From: Paracoxiella cheracis
Lineage (GTDB): Bacteria > Pseudomonadota > Gammaproteobacteria > Coxiellales > Coxiellaceae
DNA length: 64,000 bases
Assembly (NCBI RefSeq): GCF_049348705.1
Contig: NZ_CP186485.1
Span: 1,550,001 to 1,614,000, forward strand
Reading direction: 5' to 3'
The notes below the pieces were generated by a model, which worked only from the letters and a program-made list of their open reading frames with translations, did no database searches and was not told where the DNA came from. The translations under genes were made by a program, and so were the position numbers. The stretch's first letter is position 1. The number at the start of each line of letters is the position of its first letter. Of this stretch, positions 25,471 to 35,238 are shown in pieces.

Positions 25471-25684
25471 TGATGAATAAATACAAAACTAGGCCCCCTT
25501 CTAGCAGCGATGTGAAAACGGCAGTTATGCGCGTTTTGGATTCGGGTCGATTCTACCGCTATGATACCGAGGATGAACAGCCATCAGAAGTCAGTTTGCT
25601 TGAAAAGGACATGTGTGATTATCTTGGCGCAAAATATTCTGTCGCGGTGACCTCATGCACATCGGCTTTAAATATTGCGATGTA
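25471..25684 (+). pseudogene. degT-family aminotransferase, N-terminal fragment
   Basis: Starts MMNKYKTRPPSSSDVKTAVM with AAAAGGAG 7 nt upstream, continues VSLLEKDMCDYLGAKYSVAV and TSCTSALNIAMY, the N-terminal PLP-fold of DegT aminotransferases. GTA at 25682-25684 is the ISb target duplication. The rest of the gene lies at 2947-3821 beside ISb copy 1, 22 kb away on the other strand. Removing ISb and R2 gives an in-frame join; see the inversion finding. Confidence 0.87.
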
Positions 25685-25750
25685 TAATCTTCCCCTAAAT
25701 TACCGGACACTAATTTGTTAAAATCTATGAAGTAACAAAGAGGTGATCTC

Positions 25751-25960
25751 ATGACAAAGAAGACTCGAAAATACACACCGGAATTTAAACAAGAAGCAAT
25801 CCATCTAGCACTCAGTTCTCCTTCCGTGTTAAGCGCTGCAAAAGACTTAGGCATGCCCGAAGCGACCCTCCACACCTGGGTGGATAAAGCCAGGAAGAGT
25901 GGTGAAGTGATTCATCCCAGCGCAAAGCAACCGGTCAACATAGGGGAACTCATTGAATAA
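25751..25960 (+). CDS. ISb OrfA, truncated by in-frame TAA
   Basis: Same as copy 1 except one residue (FKQEA for FKEEA). TAA at 25958-25960 after GELIE; the frame would otherwise continue to TGA 26051-26053, overlapping the GTG of orfB. The slippery site AAAAAAG is near 26017. Confidence 0.8.
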   Translation: MTKKTRKYTPEFKQEAIHLALSSPSVLSAAKDLGMPEATLHTWVDKARKSGEVIHPSAKQPVNIGELIE

Positions 25961-26049
25961 AATCAACAGCTTAAGAAGCGACTGGCACGACTGGAACAGG
26001 AGAAAGCCATTCTAAAAAAGGCGGCCACGTACTTCGCGAAAGAACTCGA

Positions 26050-26904
26050 GTGAAGTACAGCTTTATTCAAAAGCACGCCCAACTATTTGGAATTAACTTG
26101 CTATGTGATGTACTGGGTGTCAGTCGTAGTGGTTATTATGACTGGCTATCCCGACCTATGAGCCCACGTGAGCAAGCAAACCAACAATTAGATGAAAAAA
26201 TTAAGGTAATTTATATGAGAAACAAACAACGTTACGGTTCACCACGTATAACTCGTGCATTGCAAGCGGAATCGATTTCCTGCAGTCACACGCGTATTGA
26301 GCGGCGTATGCGCTCCATGGGCTTAAAAGCACTTGCCAAGCGTAGATTTAAAATAACCACAGACTCGGGTCACAACAAGCCTATTTTTGAGAATATTGTA
26401 AAGAGAGATTTCACGACAACGGCGATCAATCAAAAATGGGTGAGTGATCTGACGTACATTCCAACCCGTGAAGGTTGGTTGTATTTAGCGGTGGTTATCG
26501 ATGTGCATTCACGTTCGGTTATTGGCTCGTCAATGAATAAAAGCATGAAACAAGATTTAGTGTGTGATGCGTTATTGATGGCGTTATTCAAACGAAAATA
26601 TCCAAAGCAAGTGATTATACACTCTGATCGGGGCAGTCAATATTGTTCGAAAAAATATAGGGAAATCATCAAGCAAAACAAGCTGATTGGTTCAATGAGC
26701 AGAAAGGCTAATTGTTGGGATAATGCCATTGCAGAAAGTTTTTTCCATACCCTAAAAACGGAACTTGTGCATGTGAATGATTACACAACACGCGCTGAAG
26801 CAAGGCAAAGTCTTTTTCAGTATATTGAAGGCTATTACAATCACAGAAGAATGCATTCAGCTATTGACTACAAGACCCCTGTTGCGCTTGAATGTGCTGC
26901 GTAA
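26050..26904 (+). CDS. ISb OrfB transposase (IS3 family DDE)
   Basis: 284 aa from GTG 26050, which overlaps the orfA frame stop as GTGA. The full rve catalytic core is present (SDLTYIP, HSDRGSQYCS, DNAIAESFFHTLK). Copy 1 has lost this GTG. Because OrfA is cut early, OrfB would have to be made from the GTG. Confidence 0.88.
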   Translation: MKYSFIQKHAQLFGINLLCDVLGVSRSGYYDWLSRPMSPREQANQQLDEKIKVIYMRNKQRYGSPRITRALQAESISCSHTRIERRMRSMGLKALAKRRFKITTDSGHNKPIFENIVKRDFTTTAINQKWVSDLTYIPTREGWLYLAVVIDVHSRSVIGSSMNKSMKQDLVCDALLMALFKRKYPKQVIIHSDRGSQYCSKKYREIIKQNKLIGSMSRKANCWDNAIAESFFHTLKTELVHVNDYTTRAEARQSLFQYIEGYYNHRRMHSAIDYKTPVALECAA

Positions 26905-26944
26905 AATCGAAAAAAAATGTGTCCGGTAAAGTGAGGGAAGATCA

Positions 26945-27141
26945 ATTTGATCGGGATCATAGTCCACTTGGACCGCCTCGGCATGCCCCGTTCTATCTGA
27001 ACAAACTTCCTCATAAGTGGGATGCTCGGTATGACCCCCGGTATAGCCTACCGTCGTTTTTATAACACCGTCTAAGTGCCGAAAAGCTTCTTCGACTCCC
27101 CAAAAACAGCCAGCCGCAAAAGTTGCTACATGTTTTTCCAT
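26945..27141 (-). pseudogene. msrA: msrA, N-terminal fragment
   Basis: MEKHVATFAAGCFWGVEEAF carries the catalytic Cys of MsrA in GCFWG, followed by TVGYTGGHTEHPTYEEVCS and TGHAEAVQVDYDPDQI, then ISb. C-terminal part at 15661-15973. MsrA repairs oxidised methionine; the split gene cannot make active enzyme. It is 13 bp downstream of rnhB. Confidence 0.93.
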
Positions 27142-27154
27142 GTTGAATATCCTT

Positions 27155-27748
27155 TTATTTACTTCTCAACACGCTCGCTACCCGCGCAAAACTTTTGCGA
27201 TGTATTTCCGTTGCACCGAGCTTGTGTAACGCCGCTAAATGCTTTTCGGTGCCGTAGCCTTTGTGTTGCGCAAAACCATAGCCCGGGTATTTTGTGTCGA
27301 GCACCAGCATTTCACGATCGCGTGTAACTTTTGCCAAAATAGAGGCGGCGCTGATGGCCGGTACTGTATCGTCGCCTTTAATAATCGCCTCACTCAAACA
27401 TTTTAATTTTGGGCAGCGGTTACCATCAATTAGCGCTTTGGTTGGTTTTATGGATAACCCATCCACCGCACGCTGCATCGCAATCATGCTGGCTTCTAAT
27501 ATATTAAATTCATCAATTTCCCTGATCTCAGCACGCCCAATCCCATAAGCCAAGCAGTGTGATGTAATGACTTCAAATAGTGCTTCGCGTTTTTTTTCGG
27601 AGAGTTTTTTGGAGTTTGCTACTCCATCGATAGGTCGATTGGGGTCTAAAATAACAGCAGCCGCAATGACTGGCCCGGCGAGTGGACCGCGTCCTGCTTC
27701 ATCGATACCTGCAATAATCTCTAATAGATTGGATTTTGAATGCAACAT
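27155..27748 (-). CDS. rnhB: Ribonuclease HII
   Basis: 197 aa. IAGIDEAGRGPLAGPVIAAA holds the first D-E pair; ALIDGNRCP and the C-terminal ISAASILAKVTRDREM give the other acidic residues. Removes RNA from RNA/DNA hybrids and single ribonucleotides. Upstream of msrA on the same strand, 13 bp apart, so probably once co-transcribed with it. Complete. Confidence 0.95.
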   Translation of the reverse strand: MLHSKSNLLEIIAGIDEAGRGPLAGPVIAAAVILDPNRPIDGVANSKKLSEKKREALFEVITSHCLAYGIGRAEIREIDEFNILEASMIAMQRAVDGLSIKPTKALIDGNRCPKLKCLSEAIIKGDDTVPAISAASILAKVTRDREMLVLDTKYPGYGFAQHKGYGTEKHLAALHKLGATEIHRKSFARVASVLRSK

Positions 27749-27876
27749 TTTCCTTTTGCCTTAAAGCCTGTTTTCTCTGGCGCAATTGAAAGCTATTTAG
27801 TTAGCTGAAAATAGATTTCTAAAATTTTTTCAGCCGCCTGCAATAAAATAGTAAACAATAAAAACCATAATTCCCT

Positions 27877-29451
27877 TCACTCCCATTCAATCGTTGCTGG
27901 GGGCTTCCCCGTCACATCATAAACGACACGTGATACCGCTTTAATTTCATTAATGATACGATGGCTCACTTTAGACAAGAATGCATGCGGCAATTCTGCC
28001 CAATGCGCCGTCATAAAATCAACGGTTTTTACCGCTCGTAATGCAATAATATAACCATAATGTCGCGCGTCCCCTTTAACACCCACCGATTTCATGGGAA
28101 TAAACACAGCAAACGCTTGGCTTACTTCATCATATAAATCATGCGCACGCAATTCTTCCAGAAAAATAGCATCGGCGCGCTGCAAGATATCGATATAATC
28201 CAGTTTTACTTCACCCAAAATACGGATCGCTAAACCAGGCCCAGGAAATGGGTGGCGATATAACATATCCGCCGGCAAGCCTAGCTCTAAACCCAGCTTG
28301 CGTACTTCATCTTTAAATAATTCATGCAATGGCTCGATGAGTTTTAAATCCATTTTTTCTGGCAATCCACCGACATTATGATGCGTTTTAATCACATGAC
28401 CTTTGCCGGTTTTTGTCTTTGCAGATTCAATCACATCAGGATAAATCGTTCCCTGACCCAGCCATTTTACATCGAGTTTTTTCGCCTCTTCTTCAAACAC
28501 GCGAATAAACTGCTCCCCTGCAATTTTACGTTTTTCTTCAGGGTCTGATGCGCCCTTCAATGCTTTCATAAAACGATCTTTGGCATCAACACAAATGACT
28601 TTTACTTTCATGTTTTTCTGAAAAACACGCAACACTTCATCGGCTTCATTTAAACGCAACAATCCCGTATCCACTAACACGCACGTTAATTGTTCGCCGA
28701 TGGCTTTATGCAAAATCGCCGCGGTAACGGCAGAATCCACGCCACCGGACAAACCCACGATGACTTTCCCGTTACCCACTTTTTCACGAATGTCGCGAAT
28801 GTTCTCTTCGATGATGTTGGCAGAGGTCCATGTGGCTTCACAACCGCAAATGTTTTTCACGAAATTCGCTAAAATTCGCAGGCCTTGCGTCGTGTGCGTG
28901 ACTTCGGGATGAAACTGCAAGCCATAAAAATGACGCTCAAAATCAGCCATGCCGGCGTAAGGAGCGTTTTCCGTGCTGGCAATGGTTTCAAAACCTTTGG
29001 GTAGTCGCGTGACGACATCGCCGTGACTCATCCAAACATCTAGCAGCGGGACACCTTTTTCAGAAAGATGATCCTGAATATTTTCAAATAATGAATCGGA
29101 TTTATCGATGCGAACTTGCGCGTAACCAAATTCGGCTTTTGCCGTTGTATCCACTTGACCACCCAACTGCAACGCCATCGTTTGCATGCCATAACAAATT
29201 CCTAAAACCGGACAACCGAGTTTAAAAACAATTTCTGGTGCACGCAGCGTATGGTCGACCGTCACTGTTTCAGGGCCGCCCGATAAGATGATGCCTTGCG
29301 GTGCAAAATCGACAATCGATTTTTCATCGATGTCGCACGGCATGAGTTCACAATAAACGCCAATCTCGCGGACACGGCGCGCGATTAATTGTGCATACTG
29401 GGAACCAAAATCTAAAATGAGAATTTTGTGTTTATGGATATTTGTCGTCAT
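27877..29451 (-). CDS. guaA: GMP synthase (glutamine-hydrolysing)
   Basis: 524 aa. N-terminal class I glutamine amidotransferase with the nucleophile in PVLGICYGMQ and the His/Glu in LQFHPEVTHT; ATP pyrophosphatase P-loop in VGLSGGVDSAVTAAIL; C-terminal dimerisation domain ending PPATIEWE. Makes GMP from XMP. 16 bp downstream of guaB, forming the usual guaBA operon. Confidence 0.97.
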   Translation of the reverse strand: MTTNIHKHKILILDFGSQYAQLIARRVREIGVYCELMPCDIDEKSIVDFAPQGIILSGGPETVTVDHTLRAPEIVFKLGCPVLGICYGMQTMALQLGGQVDTTAKAEFGYAQVRIDKSDSLFENIQDHLSEKGVPLLDVWMSHGDVVTRLPKGFETIASTENAPYAGMADFERHFYGLQFHPEVTHTTQGLRILANFVKNICGCEATWTSANIIEENIRDIREKVGNGKVIVGLSGGVDSAVTAAILHKAIGEQLTCVLVDTGLLRLNEADEVLRVFQKNMKVKVICVDAKDRFMKALKGASDPEEKRKIAGEQFIRVFEEEAKKLDVKWLGQGTIYPDVIESAKTKTGKGHVIKTHHNVGGLPEKMDLKLIEPLHELFKDEVRKLGLELGLPADMLYRHPFPGPGLAIRILGEVKLDYIDILQRADAIFLEELRAHDLYDEVSQAFAVFIPMKSVGVKGDARHYGYIIALRAVKTVDFMTAHWAELPHAFLSKVSHRIINEIKAVSRVVYDVTGKPPATIEWE

Positions 29452-29467
29452 AAATATTTTTGTATGG

Positions 29468-30934
29468 CTACTCTTCTACCCAATAATTCGGTGCTTCTTT
29501 CGTAATAATCACATCATGCACATGACTCTCACGCACACCTGCATTGGTAATACGAACAAACTGCGCTTCAGTGCGTAGTTTTTCAATCGTTTCTGAACCT
29601 GTGTAACCCATGCTCGAACGCAGCCCACCCGTGAGTTGATGAATAACTGCACGCAACGGACCTTTGTAAGGCACACGCCCTTCGATGCCTTCGGGAACAT
29701 ATTTGCCTTGTTCTTCTTGTTGCTCTTGAAAGTAGCGATCCGCGGAACTGTGCGTTTTTGACATGGCACCGACCGAACCCATGCCACGGTAAGCTTTGTA
29801 TGAACGCCCTTGATAGAGCACCACTTCACCCGGCGCTTCTTCTGTGCCCGCAAACAAACCACCGATCATGACGGCACTGGCACCCGCGGCAATGGCTTTA
29901 CAAACATCTCCCGAAAAACGAATGCCCCCATCGGCAATAACCGGAATTTTTTTGCTGACGGCATCTGCTACATTCATGATCGCAGTAATTTGTGGTACAC
30001 CTACACCAGCAACGACACGCGTGGTGCAAATGGACCCTGGGCCCATGCCGACTTTGACAGCATCAGCACCTGCTTTTAACAGCGCCTTGGCTGCATCGGC
30101 TGTGGCAATGTTGCCACCCATGACTTGCACGTCGGGGTAGTGTTGTTTTATCCATTTTACGGTATCAAGCACACCTTTTGAAAAACCATGTGCCGTATCG
30201 ACGACGATAATATCTACTTTTTCTGCGACTAATCCTGCAACGCGATCAGGCGTGTCTTTGCCGGTACCAACCGCAGCACCTACTCGAAGCTGGCCGCTCT
30301 CTGTTTTACACGCGTTAGGATATTCTTGCGATTTTAAAATATCTTTGACAGTAATCATGCCACGCAGCTCAAAGCTGTCGTTGACGATCAATAATTTTTC
30401 GATGCGATGTTGACGAAATAAATGAATGACCTCATCACGCGACACACCTTCGCCCACAGTCACCAAACGATCTTTGGGAGTCATTAAGTTAGCGACCGTT
30501 TGCTTCATGTGCGTTTCAAAACGGATGTCACGATTGGTGATGATGCCGACCAGTTGATCGCCGTGCACCACGGGCATGCCCGAAATGTTATAGTCTTGAG
30601 TGATTTTTTTAAGTTCACCGATAGAGGTTTCCGGTGTGACGGTGATCGGATCTTTGACGACACCGCTTTCAAATTTTTTGACTCTGCGCACCTCGGCGGC
30701 TTGACGCTCGGGGCTCATGCTTTTATGCAGGATACCAACACCACCACTTTCGGCCAGAGCGATCGCGAGGCGTGATTCGGTCACGGTATCCATGGCGGCG
30801 GATAATAGTGGGATATTCAGGGTGATTTCGCCCGTTAAACGCGAGACTAGGGAGACATCTTTGGGCAGGACTTCAGCATAGCTTGGTAACAGCAAGACAT
30901 CATCAAAAGTAAGTGCTTCCCCTTTTATTTGCAT
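29468..30934 (-). CDS. guaB: IMP dehydrogenase
   Basis: 488 aa. TIM barrel start ALTFDDVLLLPSYAEVLP, a CBS pair inserted around residues 90-205, the catalytic loop VGMGPGSICTTRVVAGVG with the Cys, and the flap RGMGSVGAMSKT. Converts IMP to XMP. First gene of guaBA. Confidence 0.97.
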   Translation of the reverse strand: MQIKGEALTFDDVLLLPSYAEVLPKDVSLVSRLTGEITLNIPLLSAAMDTVTESRLAIALAESGGVGILHKSMSPERQAAEVRRVKKFESGVVKDPITVTPETSIGELKKITQDYNISGMPVVHGDQLVGIITNRDIRFETHMKQTVANLMTPKDRLVTVGEGVSRDEVIHLFRQHRIEKLLIVNDSFELRGMITVKDILKSQEYPNACKTESGQLRVGAAVGTGKDTPDRVAGLVAEKVDIIVVDTAHGFSKGVLDTVKWIKQHYPDVQVMGGNIATADAAKALLKAGADAVKVGMGPGSICTTRVVAGVGVPQITAIMNVADAVSKKIPVIADGGIRFSGDVCKAIAAGASAVMIGGLFAGTEEAPGEVVLYQGRSYKAYRGMGSVGAMSKTHSSADRYFQEQQEEQGKYVPEGIEGRVPYKGPLRAVIHQLTGGLRSSMGYTGSETIEKLRTEAQFVRITNAGVRESHVHDVIITKEAPNYWVEE

Positions 30935-32046
30935 ATAGGCACCCCCCTGCGCTTGTGAGGTTGGTAGTGTAGCCGGTTTTCAAATCCCTGTCGAGCGAAG
31001 TTTGATCAGAGTGGGTTTAATCCAGTCGCATCACTCTCATCGTGAGACAGACTTTCTAAAGCTTTTAACGCCTCAGGATTTAGCTCTGAAAAACACTTAG
31101 CAAGATACTCGACTCGACCCACATGCTGACTTCGTGAATCATCCCCCTTGAAAAGAGAGCCAATCATACCTGTACAACCCATAAATGCCAAAGCTGCAGA
31201 ACAAACAGCGCTAAAGTAATCAATCAGTTGATCAAGGGTCGACTTGCCGTCTAATGCAAGCTGGGCCGAAGCCAAGCTTGCAGCGCCATTACCTATCGAT
31301 AATGCCACCGAACATGATAAAAGAAATAATTTTAAAGGAAGATGCAGAGCGCTCTGACAACTGCGTTCCTTATTATTTTGTTCACTATTTCCCGATTTCT
31401 GGCAAACAAACAATTCATAAAGCTTTTGGAACAGAGTCTGACAAGATTTAGCGTTTAAAGGAATATTCATCCGATAGGCAAGCAAGCCAGAAATTGCTGC
31501 CGGCACTGTAAATTTAGGGCCACTAAGAGTAGCCTCATTGACATGCATAACTTTCCTAGAAAAATATTTCAACGCTTCTATGCTACCGGAATAACTAGGA
31601 AATTGAGCTATCGTAGCAAACAGAAAACCTATAATACCTGTAACTAGAAACTTAGTGCTTTTTGGTGAAGGATACTTATCTAAGAGTTTAAAATACAATC
31701 TTAATAGTTCGTTAACCGTATCAACTTCTGAGACTTCTCCCTGTTTAAGAGTTTCAATTTTCTTTCGAACTTGATTGTCAAATTCTTCGAAATCCTCGGT
31801 TGGCATCCCTGGTATTATAGATTTTAGTTTGCCCACCTCGCCTTCGAGCTTGTTTAAGCTATTGTTCCTTTCACAAATTTGTTTTGTTTTTTGCGAGTTT
31901 GGAAAAAATTTTCCATAAAACATCGTCTCGATATACCTAAAAAAATGAGTAATCCCAAGTTCAGAAGATACTTGACCTAAAAATTTGCTATTCACGAGAT
32001 AAGGTACAAAAAAACTTTGGTGGTGCCTCATTTTTGTTGATGGCAT

Positions 32047-32523
32047 CTAAATAACCCTCCCAAACTCGTGCCTATTGATAAATAATCCGATGACAATGTC
32101 GTGCAATTTATCCAGTTTAGAAAAGCAAATCGTCTTTCTCGCTAATCGCTTTATTCGTGTGCGCAACGTGAGATGCTTTCGTTCAATCGCTTGGGTATTT
32201 TGCTTTCCCACCAAATGTTTTGATTGAGGCAGGTGTCTTTCATAAGCACCCCAATCATCTGTATAGTAAAAGTTGATATCAAATGAGCTCAGTTTTTCTT
32301 TCAGTGCTTTAAATGCTGAATCTTTTCTTGGACCAAAATGATAAGCTAACACCTCATGTGTATGGTGATCAATCGCATGCCAAAGCCAACGTTGATTCTG
32401 TTTATTTCGAACAAAACTCCACATTTCATCCAGCTCCGCTTCTTCAACTTGTACAACATTAACAGTAACAGACGCACCAAGTGATTCTTTTTCCTTTAAA
32501 AGTCGTGTATTGACGCTCTCCAA
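32047..32523 (-). CDS. ISd InsB
   Basis: 158 aa, same as the other copies. The 7-A run upstream puts it in a frame that a -1 shift from InsA no longer reaches. Confidence 0.85.
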   Translation of the reverse strand: MESVNTRLLKEKESLGASVTVNVVQVEEAELDEMWSFVRNKQNQRWLWHAIDHHTHEVLAYHFGPRKDSAFKALKEKLSSFDINFYYTDDWGAYERHLPQSKHLVGKQNTQAIERKHLTLRTRIKRLARKTICFSKLDKLHDIVIGLFINRHEFGRVI

Positions 32524-32527
32524 ACCT

Positions 32528-32797
32528 TCACCCTTTTTTTAATTCACCAATAACAGTGTTAATGCTAATACGTAAAACGCGTGCAGTATCTCTGACGCCA
32601 CTACCATTCATTGCCATATCAACTATTTTATCTTTAACACCAGGGGCACGAGCATTATGTGTGTAATCTAGAAGAAATGTATTTTTCTCACAAGCATTAT
32701 TTTTACATTGAAACCTTTGCTTTCCTGTACTGCTGACGCCAAATTTTACAACCTCATGTAAACAGCAGCAGGGGCAAGCAACATTGATTCTTGCCAT
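32528..32797 (-). pseudogene. ISd InsA, frameshifted end
   Basis: 89 aa ending GELKKG because of the one-base loss in the A run; the other copies end GELKKRVKVWRASIHDF. Zinc finger and helix-turn-helix are intact. Confidence 0.8.
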
Positions 32798-33669
32798 TCA
32801 TGCAATCCTTATCCTAATGATTTTCTGAAATACCAAAATATATCACATCAACAAAAATGAGGCACTACCAAAACTTTGTAGCAAAAAAATACGATTTAGC
32901 GGAATGCCTTTATATGAAGAAGGCACGAACACTGCTGTATTATAGGCATTTTGTAAGCCTCCCGGGAGCCTCGCGACTGCTTCCGCAATATCAGCACTCG
33001 TCTCGAACCAAGTTTTTTTCCTCTCTAGCGCCTTAAATTCTTCTGGTTTTCTCTTTAATAACCCAATACGCGATGTCACTGGAACTGCAATAAATGAAAC
33101 AACGAATACAGACAGAAGACCTAAAGTAACACCAAGACCATCGGTACCTATTTCCTCATCAATTCCATCACCCGAGCTTTTTCCAAGCGGATAACAAACT
33201 GCGCATGAAGCAAGAGCAGAAAGCATAAAGAAAAAAGCTGTAGCGTATTGCCTATAAGTAGTTTTATGCGCAGAACCAAACAGGTCAGGATCTGCTCGCA
33301 TCCATTTAGCTAGTGCTAGATTAGTACCAGTGTCGCCATCAGCCTGTTGCCCATCCGAGGAGCTCAAAGAAGAAGAGTCAGTCGTAGCCGGTGTCTCCAC
33401 AGTCGTAACCGATGTCCTCAAAAGTCGTTCAGTTAAATCATTATCATTATTAGCAGGAGGAGTAGATGATCGGCTCAAGATACTTTCCTTTTTTGTAAGT
33501 AAATTCGGATGGGCACATCATAAACCACACATATTAAGGATTTATTAAAAAATCACAGACTTGAAAAAGAAAGCAAATCCGTTTAGTTTATGGCTAGAAT
33601 ATTTTACGGGTACAAACGATTATTGTTGATTTTTAATCATTTAATCAAAATATTACAAATGGGGTGGGA

Positions 33670-34542
33670 ATGCAGAAGCAGAATGGGCCACTATCTTATT
33701 GGAAGATTAAATCCTCTTTATTTTTAAATTATTTTGTCTTCGCTATTCTCCTCAATTGTGTCGGCACTGTTATTTTAGAAGTTTTATCCCAACACCACAT
33801 CACAAAGTCACAAGCCGGCAATCTAGATGCCTATAAAGATATTACAATCGCTGTATTTTCATTTGCCATTGCGGCTTTTTTACCCAGGCTAGGCTATAAA
33901 GTTTCAATGCTCTTGGGTTTAGCTGTTGTTAGCATTACCTGTTTTTTAACGCCGATACTCGATGCGCTTTGGATGATTCGTTTATTGTTGGTCAGTGTTG
34001 GTGTGGGGTTTGCATTAGTTAAAGTGTGTGTGTATTCCACCATTGGCCTCATCACAAAAGATGCACAAGAACACGCGAGCTTCACGAGCACGCTCGAGGG
34101 TGTGTTTATGGTCGGTGTATTAAGCGGTTATTGGATTTTCGGTTTTTTTATCGGCGGTAGCTCAACAACATGGCTCGATGCCTTTTGGCTCTTGGGTGCA
34201 CTGTCTTCATTAGCCTTTTTATTACTTCTATTTACCCCTCTCGAAGAAAAAGGCACGATCATTGCAAAAAATTCTCCAGGTAAAGACTTTGCAGACATGA
34301 TCAGTCTAACAAAACAACTCTTGATCATGGTTTTTATCATCAGCATCTTCGCTTACGTTTTTATTGAGCAGGGTATTAGCACATGGCTCCCTACATTTAA
34401 TAATAAAGTGCTGCATATCACGCCCGCAATGAGTGTCGAAATGGCAAGTATTTTATCGGCAGCTTATGCCATCGGGCGCTTAGCCGCAGGATTTGTATTA
34501 CGCAAATTGAGCTGGATGTGGTTGTTATCCTTATGCCTCATT
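33670..34542 (+). pseudogene. MFS transporter, N-terminal part, cut by ISf
   Basis: Twelve-helix major facilitator family, residues 1-291 of 439. Several transmembrane helices are visible (YFVFAILLNCVGTVILEV, IAVFSFAIAAFLP, VGVLSGYWIFGFFIGGSST). CTCATT 34537-34542 is the ISf target duplication; its partner is at 38726-38731. Joining with one copy gives LLSLCLI-GAALMILLLLPN in frame. It lies in the same operon as the trehalase gene, so a sugar (possibly trehalose) substrate is plausible. An in-frame GTG two codons upstream (33664) is an alternative start. Confidence 0.88.
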
Positions 34543-35238
34543 TTGGACTTTGGATAAATTTATAAAAATAATTAAAAATTGCTTGACATAGAAACCGAAA
34601 AAAAATTTTACGTTGTAAACAACGTTTGTTCGAAAAAATAAAATAAGGAACAAACGATGTTAGCGACAGAAAAACTAAAACAATTCCGTACATTCCTCTA
34701 CAACATCTTCCCCGCGCGACGCGATGCCAATATGAATTTACTCGATGCCCTTTCAAGCCATGGCCATCGCTGCAAAACACCCATAGAATTATGTGAATCG
34801 CCATACTTTGAACGTGAATACAGTAGTATTACCGATGCGATTAGCGATGGTTTGTCGGTAGCAAATTGTTGGGATAGCATGATGAAAATACAATATGAAC
34901 ATGTGAGTCATAGCGATGACCGTGTGATCATTATTGCGGATACGACACCACAGTCGCGTCAAAGTGCACACTGTGTTGAAGATCGCCATGTGGTTTACAG
35001 CCCTAATCCAGCACCGGGTAACAAACCGATTACCATTGGACATGAATATTCAACGGTATCACTATTGCCCAATGATGGTGCAGCTCAAGAAAAGCATTGG
35101 TTAGTTCCACTGGATACGAGGCGCGTTAAAAGCGATGAAAAAGGCAATGTAGTTGGGATGCAGCAAATTAACCGTTGTATTGCAGACTTAGCGCTTACTC
35201 ATAAATTGGTGGTTAGCGTGGCTGATTCAAAATATGGT

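Larger units (their letters stand above)
25685..26944 (+). mobile_element. ISb copy 2 (IS3-like, 1260 bp)
   Basis: Complete. Left terminus TAATCTTCCCCTAAATTACC, right terminus (reverse complement) TGATCTTCCCTCACTTTACC, both continuing GGACAC. Left flank GTA belongs to degT, right flank ATT to msrA: the two sides come from two different insertions, so the copy is a recombinant. Confidence 0.93.
32019..32869 (-). mobile_element. ISd copy 3 (IS1-like, 851 bp)
   Basis: Flanked by a perfect 8-bp target duplication AAAACTTT (32011-32018 and 32870-32877). One base shorter than the other full copies because the slippery run in insA is 7 A instead of 8. Confidence 0.95.
31006..33478 (-). pseudogene. 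Unknown multi-pass membrane protein gene split by ISd
   Basis: Coding runs from 33478 (MSRSSTPPANNDNDLTERLL) to 32870 and, after ISd copy 3 and an 8-bp target copy, to 31006. The rejoined frame gives RIFLLQSF-FVPYLVNSKF and a 537 aa protein. Residues 1-70 are Ser/Thr-rich and polar; two hydrophobic segments (YATAFFFMLSALASCAVCYP, GVTLGLLSVFVVSFIAVPV) follow; the second half has a coiled-coil-like stretch (NSLNKLEGEVGKLKSI), then 3-4 further hydrophobic segments. No family recognised. AGTATCTT-type weak Shine-Dalgarno (AAAGGAAAG) precedes the ATG. It could be a secreted effector or an inner-membrane protein. Either half alone may still be expressed. Confidence 0.75.

Noticed and set aside
29509..29862. 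Minus-strand 117-codon open frame within guaB
   Set aside because: Alternative frame of a conserved gene, basic and cysteine-rich nonsense.
34538..34804. Minus-strand open frame of 88 codons at the ISf left end, repeated at 57654-57953
   Set aside because: Shadow of the ISf transposase start and terminus; identical only because ISf is duplicated.
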